Shown: positions 36,398-45,691 of the stretch, in pieces
How the letters are laid out: the number at the start of each line of letters is the position of its first letter
Numbering within the stretch: the stretch's first letter is position 1
NCBI RefSeq assembly: GCF_000590475.1
Contig: NZ_CP007441.1
Span: forward strand, 2,300,660 to 2,364,659
DNA from: Stutzerimonas stutzeri
GTDB taxonomy: Bacteria; Pseudomonadota; Gammaproteobacteria; Pseudomonadales; Pseudomonadaceae
Direction of reading: 5' to 3'
DNA: 64,000 nt
Notes under the pieces: model-generated
The model's input: the letters and a program-made list of their open reading frames with translations, nothing else
What the model was told of the DNA's origin: nothing
Databases searched by the model: none
Position numbers and translations under genes: made by a program

Positions 36398-36661
36398 ATG
36401 AATAAACTCACCAAGCAATACGCCGTGATCGCCGGACTGACAGCGCTCATAGCTGGCTGCAATGGGATAGAAACGGTGCCTCCTGCAGACGGTACCGATG
36501 AATATGTATTCGCTTGCACCAAGGCCGCCGGACAACCGGGCTGTGAAGCCCGAGCACGTGCGGTTTGCCCGCAAGGCTACGAAACCCTGAGTAGCGAAGA
36601 GACTTTCGATCGTAAGGAGCTACGTGTTCGCTGCATTGAGGAAGACAACGGAGACAGCTGA
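36398..36661 (+). CDS. Small predicted lipoprotein
   Basis: An 87-residue protein starting with a lipoprotein signal: MNKLTKQYAVIAGLTALIAGC, with lipobox LIAGC and acylated Cys21. The mature part has four more cysteines (FACTK, PGCEA, AVCPQ, VRCIE), suggesting disulphide bonds outside the inner membrane. The frame is open upstream to 36350, but the lipobox argues for ATG 36398. No family is recognised with certainty. Confidence 0.7.
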   Translation: MNKLTKQYAVIAGLTALIAGCNGIETVPPADGTDEYVFACTKAAGQPGCEARARAVCPQGYETLSSEETFDRKELRVRCIEEDNGDS

Positions 36662-36720
36662 TCGAACCCACCGAGCGACAACTGTTGTGGCGCCTGCTCG
36701 GTAGGGCACGGTGACAATAG

Positions 36721-36966
36721 TTACTGTTTCATGCCAAGTAATTCTTGTGCTTCTCCAAGGGCTTCAAGCGATTGTTCATGCTTGCCAGCCTTGTGCAGTT
36801 CTTCCCCCTCGGCGCGAAGCTCTTTGACTCGCGTCAGAATGGCTGGATCGCTCGGTGGATTCGTTGCCAGTTGGTCATCGATCTTTGCCATGTCCATTGG
36901 ACAATGCATTGCCCAGAGCGGCGTGCTGACGACAGCGGCTGCGATGAGTAGCAATATGCGACGCAT
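36721..36966 (-). CDS. Small secreted helical protein
   Basis: An 81-residue protein with a cleavable signal peptide (MRRILLLIAAAVVSTPLWA, likely cut after A19) and a mature helical part rich in Glu and Lys (TRVKELRAEGEELHKAGKHE). MHCPMDMAKID at the mature N-terminus holds one Cys and Met and His residues that could bind copper; that is only a suggestion. The ribosome site AGGAGA lies upstream. Confidence 0.75.
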   Translation of the reverse strand: MRRILLLIAAAVVSTPLWAMHCPMDMAKIDDQLATNPPSDPAILTRVKELRAEGEELHKAGKHEQSLEALGEAQELLGMKQ

Positions 36967-37112
36967 GATTTGATCTCCTGTGAGTGGCCCGCCAGTCCAG
37001 TATAGAAGTCACCTAGCAACCGTGCGGTTTTCGGATACAAGGCTGGTTCGGCCAATTTGCAATCGCCGGACACTGCCGCTATGCCAAAGATTTGGATCGT
37101 GCTGCTCGTATA

Positions 37113-37124
37113 GTCATCGTACAA
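37113..37124. promoter_or_regulatory. TTGTnnGATRAC motif upstream of the GntR gene (minus orientation)
   Basis: GTCATCGTACAA is the complement of TTGTACGATGAC. The same motif occurs in the two divergent regions of the sugar-acid cluster (43993, 44265, 52689 degenerate, 52927). It lies about 50 bases before the regulator gene, consistent with autoregulation. Confidence 0.55.
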
Positions 37125-37174
37125 CCACTGGGCTATGATACGGGTTACTTCGCTTCAAAGAGATTGATGTGTCC

Positions 37175-37927
37175 ATGGAAAACCAGAGCGTCCAACCACG
37201 CGTCCGCCGAAAGCACCGCAGTCTTGCGCAGGAGCTGGTTACGGAGCTGTCCCAGCAGATCCGCGACGGCCTCATCAAGCGTGGTGACAAGCTGCCTACC
37301 GAGTCTGCAATCATGCAGGCCCAGGGTGTAAGCAGGACAGTGGTGCGCGAGGCGATCTCTCGGTTACAGGCGTCCGGCCTGGTAGAAACGCGCCACGGCA
37401 TCGGCACATTTGTACTCGACACGCCCAGCACCACAGGCCTTCGCATCGACCCGGCAACCATTGGCACGCTGCGTGACGTGTTGTCGATTCTGGAGCTGCG
37501 TATCAGTCTTGAGGTCGAGTCGGCCGGGTTGGCGGCGATGCGTCGCACCCCGGAGCAGCTGGCGGCGATGCGAGCGTTCCTGGATTCGCTGCAGCAGAGC
37601 GCGGCTTTGTCCAGCGAAGCTGCGGTATCGGATTTTCAGTTTCACTTGCAGATTGCCGAGGCGACAGGCAATCGTTATTTCACTGACATCATGAATCATC
37701 TGGGCACCGCCATCATCCCGCGCAGTCGGCTCAACTCGGCACGCCTGGCCCACGATGACCAGCCGCACTACCAGCAGCGCCTCGGTCGTGAGCATGAGCA
37801 GATTTACGACGCCATCGCCCGCCAGGATGCCGAATCTGCCCGGGCCGCGATGCGGTTGCATCTGACCAACAGTCGCGAGCGGCTGCGCCAGGCGCATGAA
37901 GAGGCCGAAACCGACAAGGCCGAGTGA
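37175..37927 (+). CDS. FadR-subfamily GntR regulator, probable regulator of the uronate/aldarate genes
   Basis: About 250 residues: an N-terminal winged helix (about 15-80; LPTESAIMQAQGVSRTVVRE, GIGTFVL) and a C-terminal FCD helical ligand domain with the usual metal-binding residues (FQFHLQIAEATGN; LGREHEQIYDAI). FadR-type GntR proteins of this sort (called GguR in some Proteobacteria, from memory) repress hexuronate and aldarate genes. It precedes the 25-kb sugar-acid region, separated from the TRAP genes by an EamA gene. ATG 37175 or GTG 37169 can start it. Confidence 0.88.
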   Translation: MENQSVQPRVRRKHRSLAQELVTELSQQIRDGLIKRGDKLPTESAIMQAQGVSRTVVREAISRLQASGLVETRHGIGTFVLDTPSTTGLRIDPATIGTLRDVLSILELRISLEVESAGLAAMRRTPEQLAAMRAFLDSLQQSAALSSEAAVSDFQFHLQIAEATGNRYFTDIMNHLGTAIIPRSRLNSARLAHDDQPHYQQRLGREHEQIYDAIARQDAESARAAMRLHLTNSRERLRQAHEEAETDKAE

Positions 37928-38184
37928 ACATCTACCCCCGACTTAAGGCCGTGACGCATACCGCGGCGAGCGGCTCGCGTGCAGTAGCGCTGTGTCGGGG
38001 TCATGGAGAATGTCCAGCTGGCAATCAGCTGTTCCTTTAACGTCAAGCACACGCTTTTTTTCAACCCTATCTGGCAGCTCAAGCGTTCCGTTGTGATGAG
38101 CGACTTGGCTGAAACGACAAGGTGGGCGTTGCGCCAAGATCGCTATCCTCAGAGTGCTGAGCACTACGCCGCTTGTTGCTCTCT

Positions 38185-39093
38185 TCACTGCTTGCGGTAA
38201 GCCAGCAGAGCGATGCCACTGACCACTATCAGGCCGCCCAACACCTGCCAGGGCCCGAGCAACTGGCCGAGCACCAACCAGCCCAGGAGCATGCCAGCGA
38301 CCGGCTCCACATTCATGACCGGCGCATTGCGCGCAATATTCAGGCGCGGCATGCAGATGAACAATGTCGAAAAAGCCGCCCCATAGAGCAATACCAGGCA
38401 GCCCAGGGCAATCCAGCCGGCGCTCGCGCTGGGCAGGCTCAGACCACCCGGTATCAGGCCGCTAGCACCAAGCAGGGCGGAGCTGCCGAACACGACGATT
38501 AGCGTCAGCATACTGCGCACAGAACCGGCCATCTTCGACAGCTTGTGCTCGGTGACCCACAGTGCAATTGCGAATACCGCGGCTGCGGTCAGGCTGAAGA
38601 GGATGCCGGCGATCCATTGGCCGTCCGGCGCCTCGCTGCTGATCAGGCGTGCCGGGACATCCAGTACCAGCACCAGACCGAACAGGATCATGCCCATGAT
38701 CGCCAGCGCTTGACCGGTCGGTCTTGGACCGCCTAGCAACCAGGTCAGCAGCGCCAGCATGATGGGCGACAGATTCACCACCAGCAGCGCCAGTGCCACG
38801 GGAATGCGCGCGACGGCTGAATAGATGCAGAAGCTCTGTACCGCGATCAACAGGCCGAGCAGGATCTGCCAGCGCCAGGTGGCACCGCTCAGGCGCAGGG
38901 ATTCGCGCCGCCAGAAAACCAAGGCACCCAAGGCAATTAGGGTAACGCCGGCGCGACAGAGCATGGCCAGCAGCAGGCCGGTGTCGTGATCGAAGGCAAT
39001 CCGCGCAGCGATATGGTTGCCTGCGAACGAGCAGGCCAGGGTGGCCAGAATCAGTACGGCGATATGGCGTGGAAATGGTGCAGCAGCTTGCAT
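38185..39093 (-). CDS. EamA/DMT family transporter
   Basis: A 302-residue, ten-helix protein with two EamA repeats: AVLILATLACSFAGNHIAARI at the N-terminus and a second half starting near FSLTAAAVFAIALWVTE. The C-terminus PWQVLGGLIVVSGIALLAYR is typical. The substrate is unknown; the family exports metabolites. The start at ATG 39093 has AGGA 8 bases upstream; an in-frame start at 39150 adds a polar extension. Its position between the GntR regulator and the TRAP operon hints at, but does not prove, a role in sugar-acid metabolism. Confidence 0.87.
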   Translation of the reverse strand: MQAAAPFPRHIAVLILATLACSFAGNHIAARIAFDHDTGLLLAMLCRAGVTLIALGALVFWRRESLRLSGATWRWQILLGLLIAVQSFCIYSAVARIPVALALLVVNLSPIMLALLTWLLGGPRPTGQALAIMGMILFGLVLVLDVPARLISSEAPDGQWIAGILFSLTAAAVFAIALWVTEHKLSKMAGSVRSMLTLIVVFGSSALLGASGLIPGGLSLPSASAGWIALGCLVLLYGAAFSTLFICMPRLNIARNAPVMNVEPVAGMLLGWLVLGQLLGPWQVLGGLIVVSGIALLAYRKQ

Positions 39094-39249
39094 GGGGTCA
39101 GTCCTGTCCTGGGTGGAATCCGTTCCGTTCGGCCGAGCCTGCGTGGGCACCGGCGCCGTTTTTAATGTCTATGGTTGGCGAATGTCGCTGGCTTGCAAAG
39201 CAAAACGCCGCCCGGGTGGGCGGCGTCCTCGTTCGTGCGCTGAGGACTG

Positions 39250-40530
39250 TCAAAGCACCATGCTTGGCAACCAGAGCGAGATCGCAGGGATATAGGTCAC
39301 GGCCATCAGAACCAGGAACAGAGCGCCGTAGAAGGGCAGCAGCGCCTTGACGGTATTTTCAATGGTCACCTTGCCAACCGCAGCACCGACAAACAATACC
39401 GCACCTACCGGTGGGGTGATCAGGCCGATCCCGAGGTTGACGAGCATGATCATGCCGAAGTGCACCGGGTCCACACCAATGCCGGTAATCACCGGCATCA
39501 GAATCGGCGTCAGGATCAGGATCAGCGGTGCCATGTCCATCAGCGTGCCGAGCACCAGCAGCATCATATTGATGCACATGAGGATCACGTAGCGGTTGTC
39601 CGACAGGGTCAGGAACATCGTGGTGATCTTCGACGGAATCTGCATCAGCGTCATGATGTAGCCGAAGCTGGCGGCGAATGCGATCAGGATCATCACCACC
39701 GACAGCGTGCGCACCGTCCGGTGCAGCAACTTAGGTAGCTCGCGCCACTTATAGTCGCGGTAGATGAACATAGTCACGAAGAATGCCCAGACGACGGCAA
39801 TCGAGGCGGATTCGGTTGCGGTAAAAACCCCGGAAAGGATGCCGCCGAGGATGATGACCATGGTCATCAGGCCCCAGAGCGCTTCGACACAAATCTTCAG
39901 CGCCTGCTTGAGCGGGACGACCTCACCTTTGGGGTAATTGCGTATCCGAGCGAAGATCAGGCACATGGTCATCATGACCGCGCTCAGCAGCAGCCCAGGG
40001 CCGATACCGGCGATGAACAGCGAGGAGATCGAGACCGTACCGCCGGCAGCCAGTGAATAAAGAACCGAGTTATGGCTGGGCGGGGTCAGCAGTGCCTGAA
40101 CCGATCCGCTTACCGTTACAGCCGTGGAAAATTCACGCGGATAGCCTTTCTTCTCCATTTCCGGGATCAGCACCGAACCTACCGAAGCAGTGTCGGCCAG
40201 TGACGAGCCGGAGATGGCACCGAAGAAGGTGGAGGCCATGATATTGACCAGGGACAGGCCACCGCGTACGAAACCGACCAATACCGCGGCGAAAGCAACC
40301 AGCCGCCGAGACATCCCGCCTTCGGCCATGATGGCTCCAGCCAACACGAAGAACGGGATCGCCAGCAACGAGAACTTGTTGACCCCGCCCGCGACCTGAA
40401 TCATCACCGCGTCGAATGGGATATCGATCCACCAGGCGCCGATCAGGGCTGACAATCCAAGCGCATAGGCGACCGGCATCCGCAGAAGGAACAACACAGC
40501 GAAGCTGCCGAGTAGTATCAGCGCATCCAT
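39250..40530 (-). CDS. dctM: TRAP transporter large permease (DctM family)
   Basis: A 426-residue, about twelve-helix permease forming the sodium-driven channel of a TRAP transporter. It opens ALILLGSFAVLFLLRMPVAYALG and shows GSSLADTASVGSVLIPEM and GLITPPVGAVLFV, the two DctM signature regions. It is the last gene of the udh-lactonase-dctPQM operon; its ATG overlaps the dctQ stop (TAATG). The substrate is inferred to be hexuronate from the neighbouring Udh. Confidence 0.96.
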   Translation of the reverse strand: MDALILLGSFAVLFLLRMPVAYALGLSALIGAWWIDIPFDAVMIQVAGGVNKFSLLAIPFFVLAGAIMAEGGMSRRLVAFAAVLVGFVRGGLSLVNIMASTFFGAISGSSLADTASVGSVLIPEMEKKGYPREFSTAVTVSGSVQALLTPPSHNSVLYSLAAGGTVSISSLFIAGIGPGLLLSAVMMTMCLIFARIRNYPKGEVVPLKQALKICVEALWGLMTMVIILGGILSGVFTATESASIAVVWAFFVTMFIYRDYKWRELPKLLHRTVRTLSVVMILIAFAASFGYIMTLMQIPSKITTMFLTLSDNRYVILMCINMMLLVLGTLMDMAPLILILTPILMPVITGIGVDPVHFGMIMLVNLGIGLITPPVGAVLFVGAAVGKVTIENTVKALLPFYGALFLVLMAVTYIPAISLWLPSMVL

Positions 40531-41057
40531 TACACTGCCTCCTTGCTGTCTTCAACCAGCTCGTAGTTGACCGCTCGCCGATGGCTCTGGTCACCGAAAA
40601 TGATTCGCTCGAGCACGAACAGCAGCGTGATAAGGCCGCCAATCGGAATAGGGGAGTAGGTGACACCAACGCGTAGCGTCGGCAATGTGCTCATGAATTG
40701 ATTCCAGGTGGCCATGCACAGCTTGATCCCCCAGATAGTCATGAACAGGCAGATGACCCCCATCAGGATTTGCACCAGCAGCTCGACATGGCGGTGCAGA
40801 TACTCAGGCAGGCGGTCGGTGAACATCGTCACCGCCATATGCGCGCCGGCTCGATAACTCGCCGCAGCGCCGAAAAATGTAAAGATCACCATCAGCAGAA
40901 TGGCCACGGGTTCAGGCCAGCCGCCACCGGAGCCCAGCACGTAGCGCGCGAAGATCCCCCAAGGGATGATCATGGACATGACCACGATGGCCAATCCCGC
41001 GACCCAGATACAGGTCATGTAGATCGCGTCGTTGACGCGCAGCAGCGTGTTTTTCAT
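40530..41057 (-). CDS. dctQ: TRAP transporter small permease (DctQ family)
   Basis: A 175-residue, four-helix protein needed with the large permease. The pattern MIIPWGIFARYVLGSGGGWPEPVA is characteristic of DctQ. Its stop overlaps the dctM start. It is 68 bases downstream of dctP, with a strong hairpin (41074-41103) in between that could lower expression relative to the binding protein. Confidence 0.94.
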   Translation of the reverse strand: MKNTLLRVNDAIYMTCIWVAGLAIVVMSMIIPWGIFARYVLGSGGGWPEPVAILLMVIFTFFGAAASYRAGAHMAVTMFTDRLPEYLHRHVELLVQILMGVICLFMTIWGIKLCMATWNQFMSTLPTLRVGVTYSPIPIGGLITLLFVLERIIFGDQSHRRAVNYELVEDSKEAV

Positions 41058-41073
41058 CAGACTTCACCACAAG

Positions 41074-41103
41074 CGCGGTGACGGGCGCAGGCCCGCCACC
41101 GCG
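41074..41103 (-). other. Intercistronic hairpin between dctP and dctQ
   Basis: Outer arms CGCGGTG/CACCGCG enclose an inner stem GGGC/GCCC. There is no T tract on the minus strand, so mRNA stabilisation or partial attenuation is more likely than termination. Confidence 0.65.
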
Positions 41104-41124
41104 AGGTTTTTCAGAGAGAACGAA

Positions 41125-42099
41125 TTACTGGACGGCTTCGATACGCTTGATCAGTTCGGCGTAAGGCGCGCCGTATTTTTCACGTACCGGAGCGGTAGCA
41201 TCGTAGAAGGGCTTCTTGTCGACTTTGATGAAGGTGACGCCTTCTTCCTTGAGTTTGGCCTCACTGCTGGCGGTTTTCTCATCCCACAGCTTGCGCTCTT
41301 CCATCTGCGCTTCCTTGGCGTATTTCTTGACGATTTCCTGCTGCTCGGGGGTGAGCTTGTTCCAGGTCGTCTTGGACATCACGATCGGCTCGGGAAGAAT
41401 CAGGTGGCCCGTTAGCGAGTAGTTCTTCGCAGCGCGGAAGTGGTTGTGCTCAAGCATGGTTGGCGGGTTGTTTTCGGCGCCGTCGACCACGCCGGTCTGC
41501 AGGGCGCTGAAGATCTCACCGGTATCCATCGCCACGCCCTGGGCGCCCATGGCGTTCAGTGTGTCGATGAACAGCGGGTTACCCATTACACGAATCTTCA
41601 TGCCCTTGAGGTCTTCAAGGTTGTGCACTGGCTTCTTGGTATAGAGGTTGCGCACGCCACCGTCCATCCACGCCAGACCAACCATGTTGAATTCGGAGTT
41701 GGTGATCTTGTCGAGGATCTCCTGGCCGATTTCGCCATCGATGACCTTGCGCATATGGGCATTGTCACGGAACACGAAGGGCATGTTGAATGCGTTGACA
41801 TCCGGAACTACCGGACCGAGGGTCCCCAGACTGACGCGGGTCATCTGCACCGCACCGATCTGGACCTGCTCGACGACTTCCTTCTCCGAGCCAAGCACGC
41901 CACCGGAGAACATGCGGAACGTGAGTTCGCCGTTCGTGGCTTCTTCAATCTTCTGACCCATGTGTTCCTGGGCCACGACCGTCGGGTAACCGGCTGGATG
42001 GATTTCGGCGATCTTCAGAGTCATGGCGGCGTGGGCCGTGCTGGACAGGCAGAAGGCGAAGGGAAGTGCAGCGATGAGCAACTTTCGTTTGAAGTTCAT
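41125..42099 (-). CDS. dctP: TRAP transporter substrate-binding protein (DctP family)
   Basis: A 324-residue periplasmic protein with a signal peptide (MNFKRKLLIAALPFAFCLSS, cleavage after AHA). The mature part has the DctP fold: AEIHPAGYPTVVAQEHMGQK, and the conserved arginine in KGMKIRVMGNPLF that pairs with the carboxylate. GAENNPPTMLEH follows. The start at ATG 42099 has GGAG seven bases upstream. The ligand is likely a uronate or aldarate, judged by the neighbouring udh. Confidence 0.95.
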   Translation of the reverse strand: MNFKRKLLIAALPFAFCLSSTAHAAMTLKIAEIHPAGYPTVVAQEHMGQKIEEATNGELTFRMFSGGVLGSEKEVVEQVQIGAVQMTRVSLGTLGPVVPDVNAFNMPFVFRDNAHMRKVIDGEIGQEILDKITNSEFNMVGLAWMDGGVRNLYTKKPVHNLEDLKGMKIRVMGNPLFIDTLNAMGAQGVAMDTGEIFSALQTGVVDGAENNPPTMLEHNHFRAAKNYSLTGHLILPEPIVMSKTTWNKLTPEQQEIVKKYAKEAQMEERKLWDEKTASSEAKLKEEGVTFIKVDKKPFYDATAPVREKYGAPYAELIKRIEAVQ

Positions 42100-42183
42100 G
42101 TGGATCTCCATCTTGTTGTTGTTGGTGTGCAGCGTTGGAGCGTCAAGGCCGGATAACTACGAGCCGGTCCCAGTGTGGGTGAA

Positions 42184-43086
42184 TCATTGACGAAAAGGGG
42201 TTTCCTCCAGTCCACGGACGCCAGGCTGCAGTGCGAACACACCGCCTGCTAACGGCTGATCGGACAGATCGCCACCGGGACGAATGGAAGTGACGAACAG
42301 GGTGTCGAGGCCAGCGCCACCAAAGGCGCACATCGCGGGTTTCTTCACCGGCACCTGTAGCGAACGGTCAAGACGGCCATCGGGCGTGAAGCGGTGGATC
42401 AGTCCGGCGTCGTTGCCACAAATCCAGTAGCAGCCGTCAACGTCCACCGCTGCGCCGTCGGGACGCCCAGCATAGTGATTCATGTCGACGAACAGCCGGC
42501 GATTGCTCGGGGTGCCGCTGTCGATGTCGTAATCGAAAGCCCAGATGCGTTGCACGCTGGGGTGCGAGTCGGAGAGATACATCGTCCGACCGTCCGGACT
42601 GAAGCCCAGCCCGTTGGGCACGATGAAGTCATTTAGCTGCGCACTGAGTGAATCGTCGCGCGACGAACCGTCGAACCGGTACAGCGCGCCAGCTGGGATG
42701 CCGGCAGCCATATCCAGGACCATGGTTCCAGCCCAGAAGCGCCCTTGGCGGTCGCAACGACCGTCGTTGAAACGCATGCCGGCATGAGCATGTTGCGCGC
42801 CTGCCAGCCGGTGGGAGCCAAGCGTGCCGTCATCTTGCGGAGCTATTTCGAAGAGGCCGTCTTCCATGCCGGCGATCCAGCGATTCGGACCTGCCTCGCA
42901 ACGCGCGATACAGGCAATCATCTGCTCGCCAGTCCAGCGGGTAATCGAAGCATCCGCGGCCTTCCAGCGCAGCAGTTGGCGATTGGGGATGTCGACCCAG
43001 TAGAGTGCCTGCTCTGAGGCGACCCAGACCGGACTTTCTCCCGTTGCGTTCTGCGCTTCGACTATCAGTTCTGCGTTAGTTGCCAT
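42184..43086 (-). CDS. SMP-30/gluconolaconase/LRE family lactonase
   Basis: A 300-residue six-bladed beta-propeller. The metal-site glutamate is in GESPVWV near the N-terminus, and the characteristic FNDGRCDRQGRFWAGT and NGLGFSPDGRTMYLSDS segments are present. Members hydrolyse sugar lactones using a divalent metal. It lies 42 bases after udh, so it should open the aldarolactone that Udh produces from galacturonate or glucuronate; this is inferred from position. TRAP genes follow 84 bases later. Confidence 0.93.
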   Translation of the reverse strand: MATNAELIVEAQNATGESPVWVASEQALYWVDIPNRQLLRWKAADASITRWTGEQMIACIARCEAGPNRWIAGMEDGLFEIAPQDDGTLGSHRLAGAQHAHAGMRFNDGRCDRQGRFWAGTMVLDMAAGIPAGALYRFDGSSRDDSLSAQLNDFIVPNGLGFSPDGRTMYLSDSHPSVQRIWAFDYDIDSGTPSNRRLFVDMNHYAGRPDGAAVDVDGCYWICGNDAGLIHRFTPDGRLDRSLQVPVKKPAMCAFGGAGLDTLFVTSIRPGGDLSDQPLAGGVFALQPGVRGLEETPFRQ

Positions 43087-43128
43087 GGCGATTCTCTTGT
43101 AGTTGTTCGCGGCGTGGCGGAAAGCTTG

Positions 43129-43953
43129 TCAGTCGTCGAACGGGCCCGCTTCGCAGAAGGCGCCGCCCTGATAGATCAAGGCTGGATCATTGGGCGCGTA
43201 GGGCGGCTGTGTTTCGATCTTGTCGCGGAAAACTTCGGAGGTGTCCTTGGGCTCGAAACCGAGGTGCGCTGCCATGTGGTTGTCCCACCAGGCGTCACGG
43301 TTCGCCGAGGCACCGTACACAACGGTGTGCTTCACATTCGGAGTAAACAGCGAACGCTCGATCAGGTTGGTCAGATCGCGGTAGCTGAGGTAGGTGGCCA
43401 TCATTCGGCGATTGAGCGGCTCGGGGAAGGAGGAGCCGATGCGGATGCTGACGGTCTCGATGCCGTAGCGATCGAAATAGAAGCTCGCCATGTCCTCGCC
43501 GTAGGATTTGGACAGACCGTAATAGCTGTCTGGGCGGCGCGGTGCGCTGGCATCGATGGTTTCGGTCTGCTTGTGGAAACCGATGACATGGTTGGAGCTG
43601 GCAAAGACTACGCGCTTGATGCCGTGCTTGCGTGCGGCTTCGTAGATATGGAATACGCCGCGGATGTTGGCTTCGAGGATTTCCTCGAAGGGTCGCTCGA
43701 CAGAGACGCCGCCAAAATGCGCAATCGCATCGACGCCGTCGCAAAGTGCGTGTACGGCTGCTTTATCGGAGAGATCGCAAGGCATCACCTCTTCATGCGG
43801 GCCGGCGGCGGGCGCCATCGAGGCAATATCGGAGAGACGAATAATGTTGGCATAGGGGCGAAGCGTTTCGCGTAGCACCTTGCCCAAACCTCCCGCCGCT
43901 CCGGTCAGCAGGAGGCGATTGAAGGGTGTGGGGGTGATCGTCGTGCTTGTCAT
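43129..43953 (-). CDS. udh: NAD-dependent uronate dehydrogenase
   Basis: A 274-residue extended SDR that oxidises galacturonate and glucuronate to aldarolactones. It is very close to the Pseudomonas syringae enzyme as I remember it: RLLLTGAAGGLGKVLRE with the NAD loop, FGGVSVERPFEEIL, FASSNHVIGF, and the catalytic Y-x3-K in SYYGLSKSYGE. It is the first gene of the minus-strand udh-lactonase-dctPQM operon. Two TTGTnnGATRAC motifs lie upstream in the region shared with the divergent dehydratase. Confidence 0.96.
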   Translation of the reverse strand: MTSTTITPTPFNRLLLTGAAGGLGKVLRETLRPYANIIRLSDIASMAPAAGPHEEVMPCDLSDKAAVHALCDGVDAIAHFGGVSVERPFEEILEANIRGVFHIYEAARKHGIKRVVFASSNHVIGFHKQTETIDASAPRRPDSYYGLSKSYGEDMASFYFDRYGIETVSIRIGSSFPEPLNRRMMATYLSYRDLTNLIERSLFTPNVKHTVVYGASANRDAWWDNHMAAHLGFEPKDTSEVFRDKIETQPPYAPNDPALIYQGGAFCEAGPFDD

Positions 43954-43984
43954 TTTGGGTCTGCCCGTCGCTTATTGTTTTGAT

Positions 43985-44004
43985 GTCATCGGTTGTCGGA
44001 TGAC
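43985..44004. promoter_or_regulatory. Candidate GntR operator upstream of udh
   Basis: TTGTCGGATGAC (43993-44004) matches the shared motif, and together with GTCATC at 43985 forms a 6-base inverted repeat with 8-base spacer. It is 32 bases before the udh start. Confidence 0.5.
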
Positions 44005-44264
44005 TTGGATTGATTATTTCTGTCGCCCTCAAACTTTGTCAACCGCAAAGTGCGATCTTCTTACCGGTGTCCAAATGCTGGTTCCTGCTTCGGAAAGTCC
44101 CGCTCGCTCTTCCTGTAACTAGCGTAGTCTCTGGATTCCGTACGTTTCAGAAGTGATCGCAGAGCATCACGCTAGCGGTCACAGCCAGGTAATTACATAC
44201 CACTAAAGTCGAGTGAGGCTCCTGCCTCGGAAACGGACGGGCATGACGGACGAAGTATGCGTGG

Positions 44265-44276
44265 TTGTATGATGAC
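44265..44276. promoter_or_regulatory. Candidate GntR operator upstream of the dehydratase gene
   Basis: TTGTATGATGAC; the extended match GTGGTTGTAYGATGAC to the site before the regulator gene is 15 of 16 bases identical. Confidence 0.55.
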
Positions 44277-44533
44277 CAAGCGACGTCGACTCGATTTTTC
44301 GCGATACTGGCGCGTGCCGCCGAGCCTGCTCGGTTTGCAATCCGCTGCGGCTGAATGTCGAATTCGAGCTGATCGTACGAGACAGCACCTGAAAGGTTCA
44401 GGACTTGAGTGTTGCGCAGTCACCCACCATAGGCTGATTCAGGCTGCCCATTTTTCGGCCTTCTCGCGGGTCTATGTGATGTGCAGTTGCACATGGCTCC
44501 ATGCAGGTAGTCGGTCTATCACCCGGAGGTTCC

Positions 44534-45691
44534 ATGAACGACACGCCCACAATCATCTGTGCCGACGAAGACCGTATCGCCTGGTTGCGCCTGCGCTCGG
44601 TGGCACTGCCGCTCGCCAACCCGATCAGCGATGCGAAGGTGCTCACCGGCCGGCAGAAGCCGATGACCGAAATCGCCATTCTGATCGCTGAGATCGAGAC
44701 CCGCGATGGCCATCAAGGACTTGGCTTCAGTTACTCCAAGCGCGCCGGGGGCGCGGGGCAGTTTGCCCATGCTCTGGAGGTGGCGCCCAACCTGATCGGT
44801 GAAAACCCCAGCGACATCTCCAAGCTATGGGACAAGCTGTGCTGGGCAGGCGCTTCGGTAGGTCGCAGCGGCGTCGCGACTCAAGCGATCGGCGCCTTCG
44901 ACGTGGCGCTGTGGGATCTCAAAGCACGTCGTGCGGGGCTGTCGCTGGCGCGCCTGCTCGGTGCCCAGCGAGACTCGGTGCGCTGCTACAACACGTCTGG
45001 TGGTTTTTTGCACACACCGCTGGATCAATTGCTGAAAAACACCGATGTGTCGCGAGAGAAGGGCATCGGCGGGATCAAGCTCAAAGTCGGCCAGCCGGAC
45101 TGGGCGCTGGACCTGCATCGGGTCGGCACGGTGCGCCAACACTTAGGCGAGGCGTTTCCACTGATGGTCGATGCCAACCAGCAATGGGATCGGCCGATGG
45201 CTCGGCGCATGTGTCGGCGCCTGGAGCCTTTCGATCTGGTGTGGATCGAGGAACCACTGGACTGTTACGACGCCGAGGGGCACGCCGAGCTGGTGCGCCA
45301 GTTCGACACGCCAATCGCGACGGGCGAGATGCTCACCAGCCCGGCTGAGCACTGGGAGTTCATTCGTCAGCGTGCTGCCGACTTTCTGATGCCGGACGCC
45401 CCACGCGTCGGCGGGATCACGCCCTATCTCCGGATACAGACCCTGGCCGAGCAGGCGGGCATGACATTGGCGCCGCACTTCGCCATGGAGCTGCATGTGC
45501 ACCTAGCAGCGACCCATATTCGTGAGCCTTGGGTCGAGCATTTCGAATGGCTGGAGCCCTTGTTCGAGGAGCGACTGGAGATTCGTGATGGACGGATGCT
45601 GGTGCCTAACAGGCCCGGGCTGGGCTTGAGCCTGAGCGAGCGGGTGGCCGGTTGGACGGTGCAACAGGCCGAAGTGGGTCAGCGCGCCTGA
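44534..45691 (+). CDS. L-talarate/galactarate dehydratase-type enolase superfamily enzyme (copy 1)
   Basis: A 385-residue enzyme of the mandelate racemase subgroup. NPISDAKVLTGRQKPMTE and GLGFSYSKRAGG match the talarate/galactarate dehydratase family as I recall it. The KxK general base pair is in GIKLKVGQ, metal ligands include VDANQQWD, WIEEPLD and ATGEML, and the partner histidine is in APHFAMEL. It would convert galactarate or talarate to 5-dehydro-4-deoxyglucarate. ATG 44534 has CGGAGG five bases upstream. Its end overlaps the convergent LysR gene by 13 bases. Confidence 0.9.
   Translation: MNDTPTIICADEDRIAWLRLRSVALPLANPISDAKVLTGRQKPMTEIAILIAEIETRDGHQGLGFSYSKRAGGAGQFAHALEVAPNLIGENPSDISKLWDKLCWAGASVGRSGVATQAIGAFDVALWDLKARRAGLSLARLLGAQRDSVRCYNTSGGFLHTPLDQLLKNTDVSREKGIGGIKLKVGQPDWALDLHRVGTVRQHLGEAFPLMVDANQQWDRPMARRMCRRLEPFDLVWIEEPLDCYDAEGHAELVRQFDTPIATGEMLTSPAEHWEFIRQRAADFLMPDAPRVGGITPYLRIQTLAEQAGMTLAPHFAMELHVHLAATHIREPWVEHFEWLEPLFEERLEIRDGRMLVPNRPGLGLSLSERVAGWTVQQAEVGQRA

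Larger units (their letters stand above)
43954..44533. other. Divergent control region between udh and the first dehydratase gene
   Basis: About 580 bases without a convincing gene. It carries two copies of TTGTnnGATRAC (43993-44004 and 44265-44276). The first is inside the wider inverted repeat GTCATC-GGTTGTCG-GATGAC (43985-44004). Confidence 0.5.

Noticed and set aside
38003..38200. Small plus-strand frame after the GntR gene (65 codons)
   Set aside because: It has no ribosome site or domain and overlaps the end of the EamA gene; the region is best seen as the gap between convergent genes.
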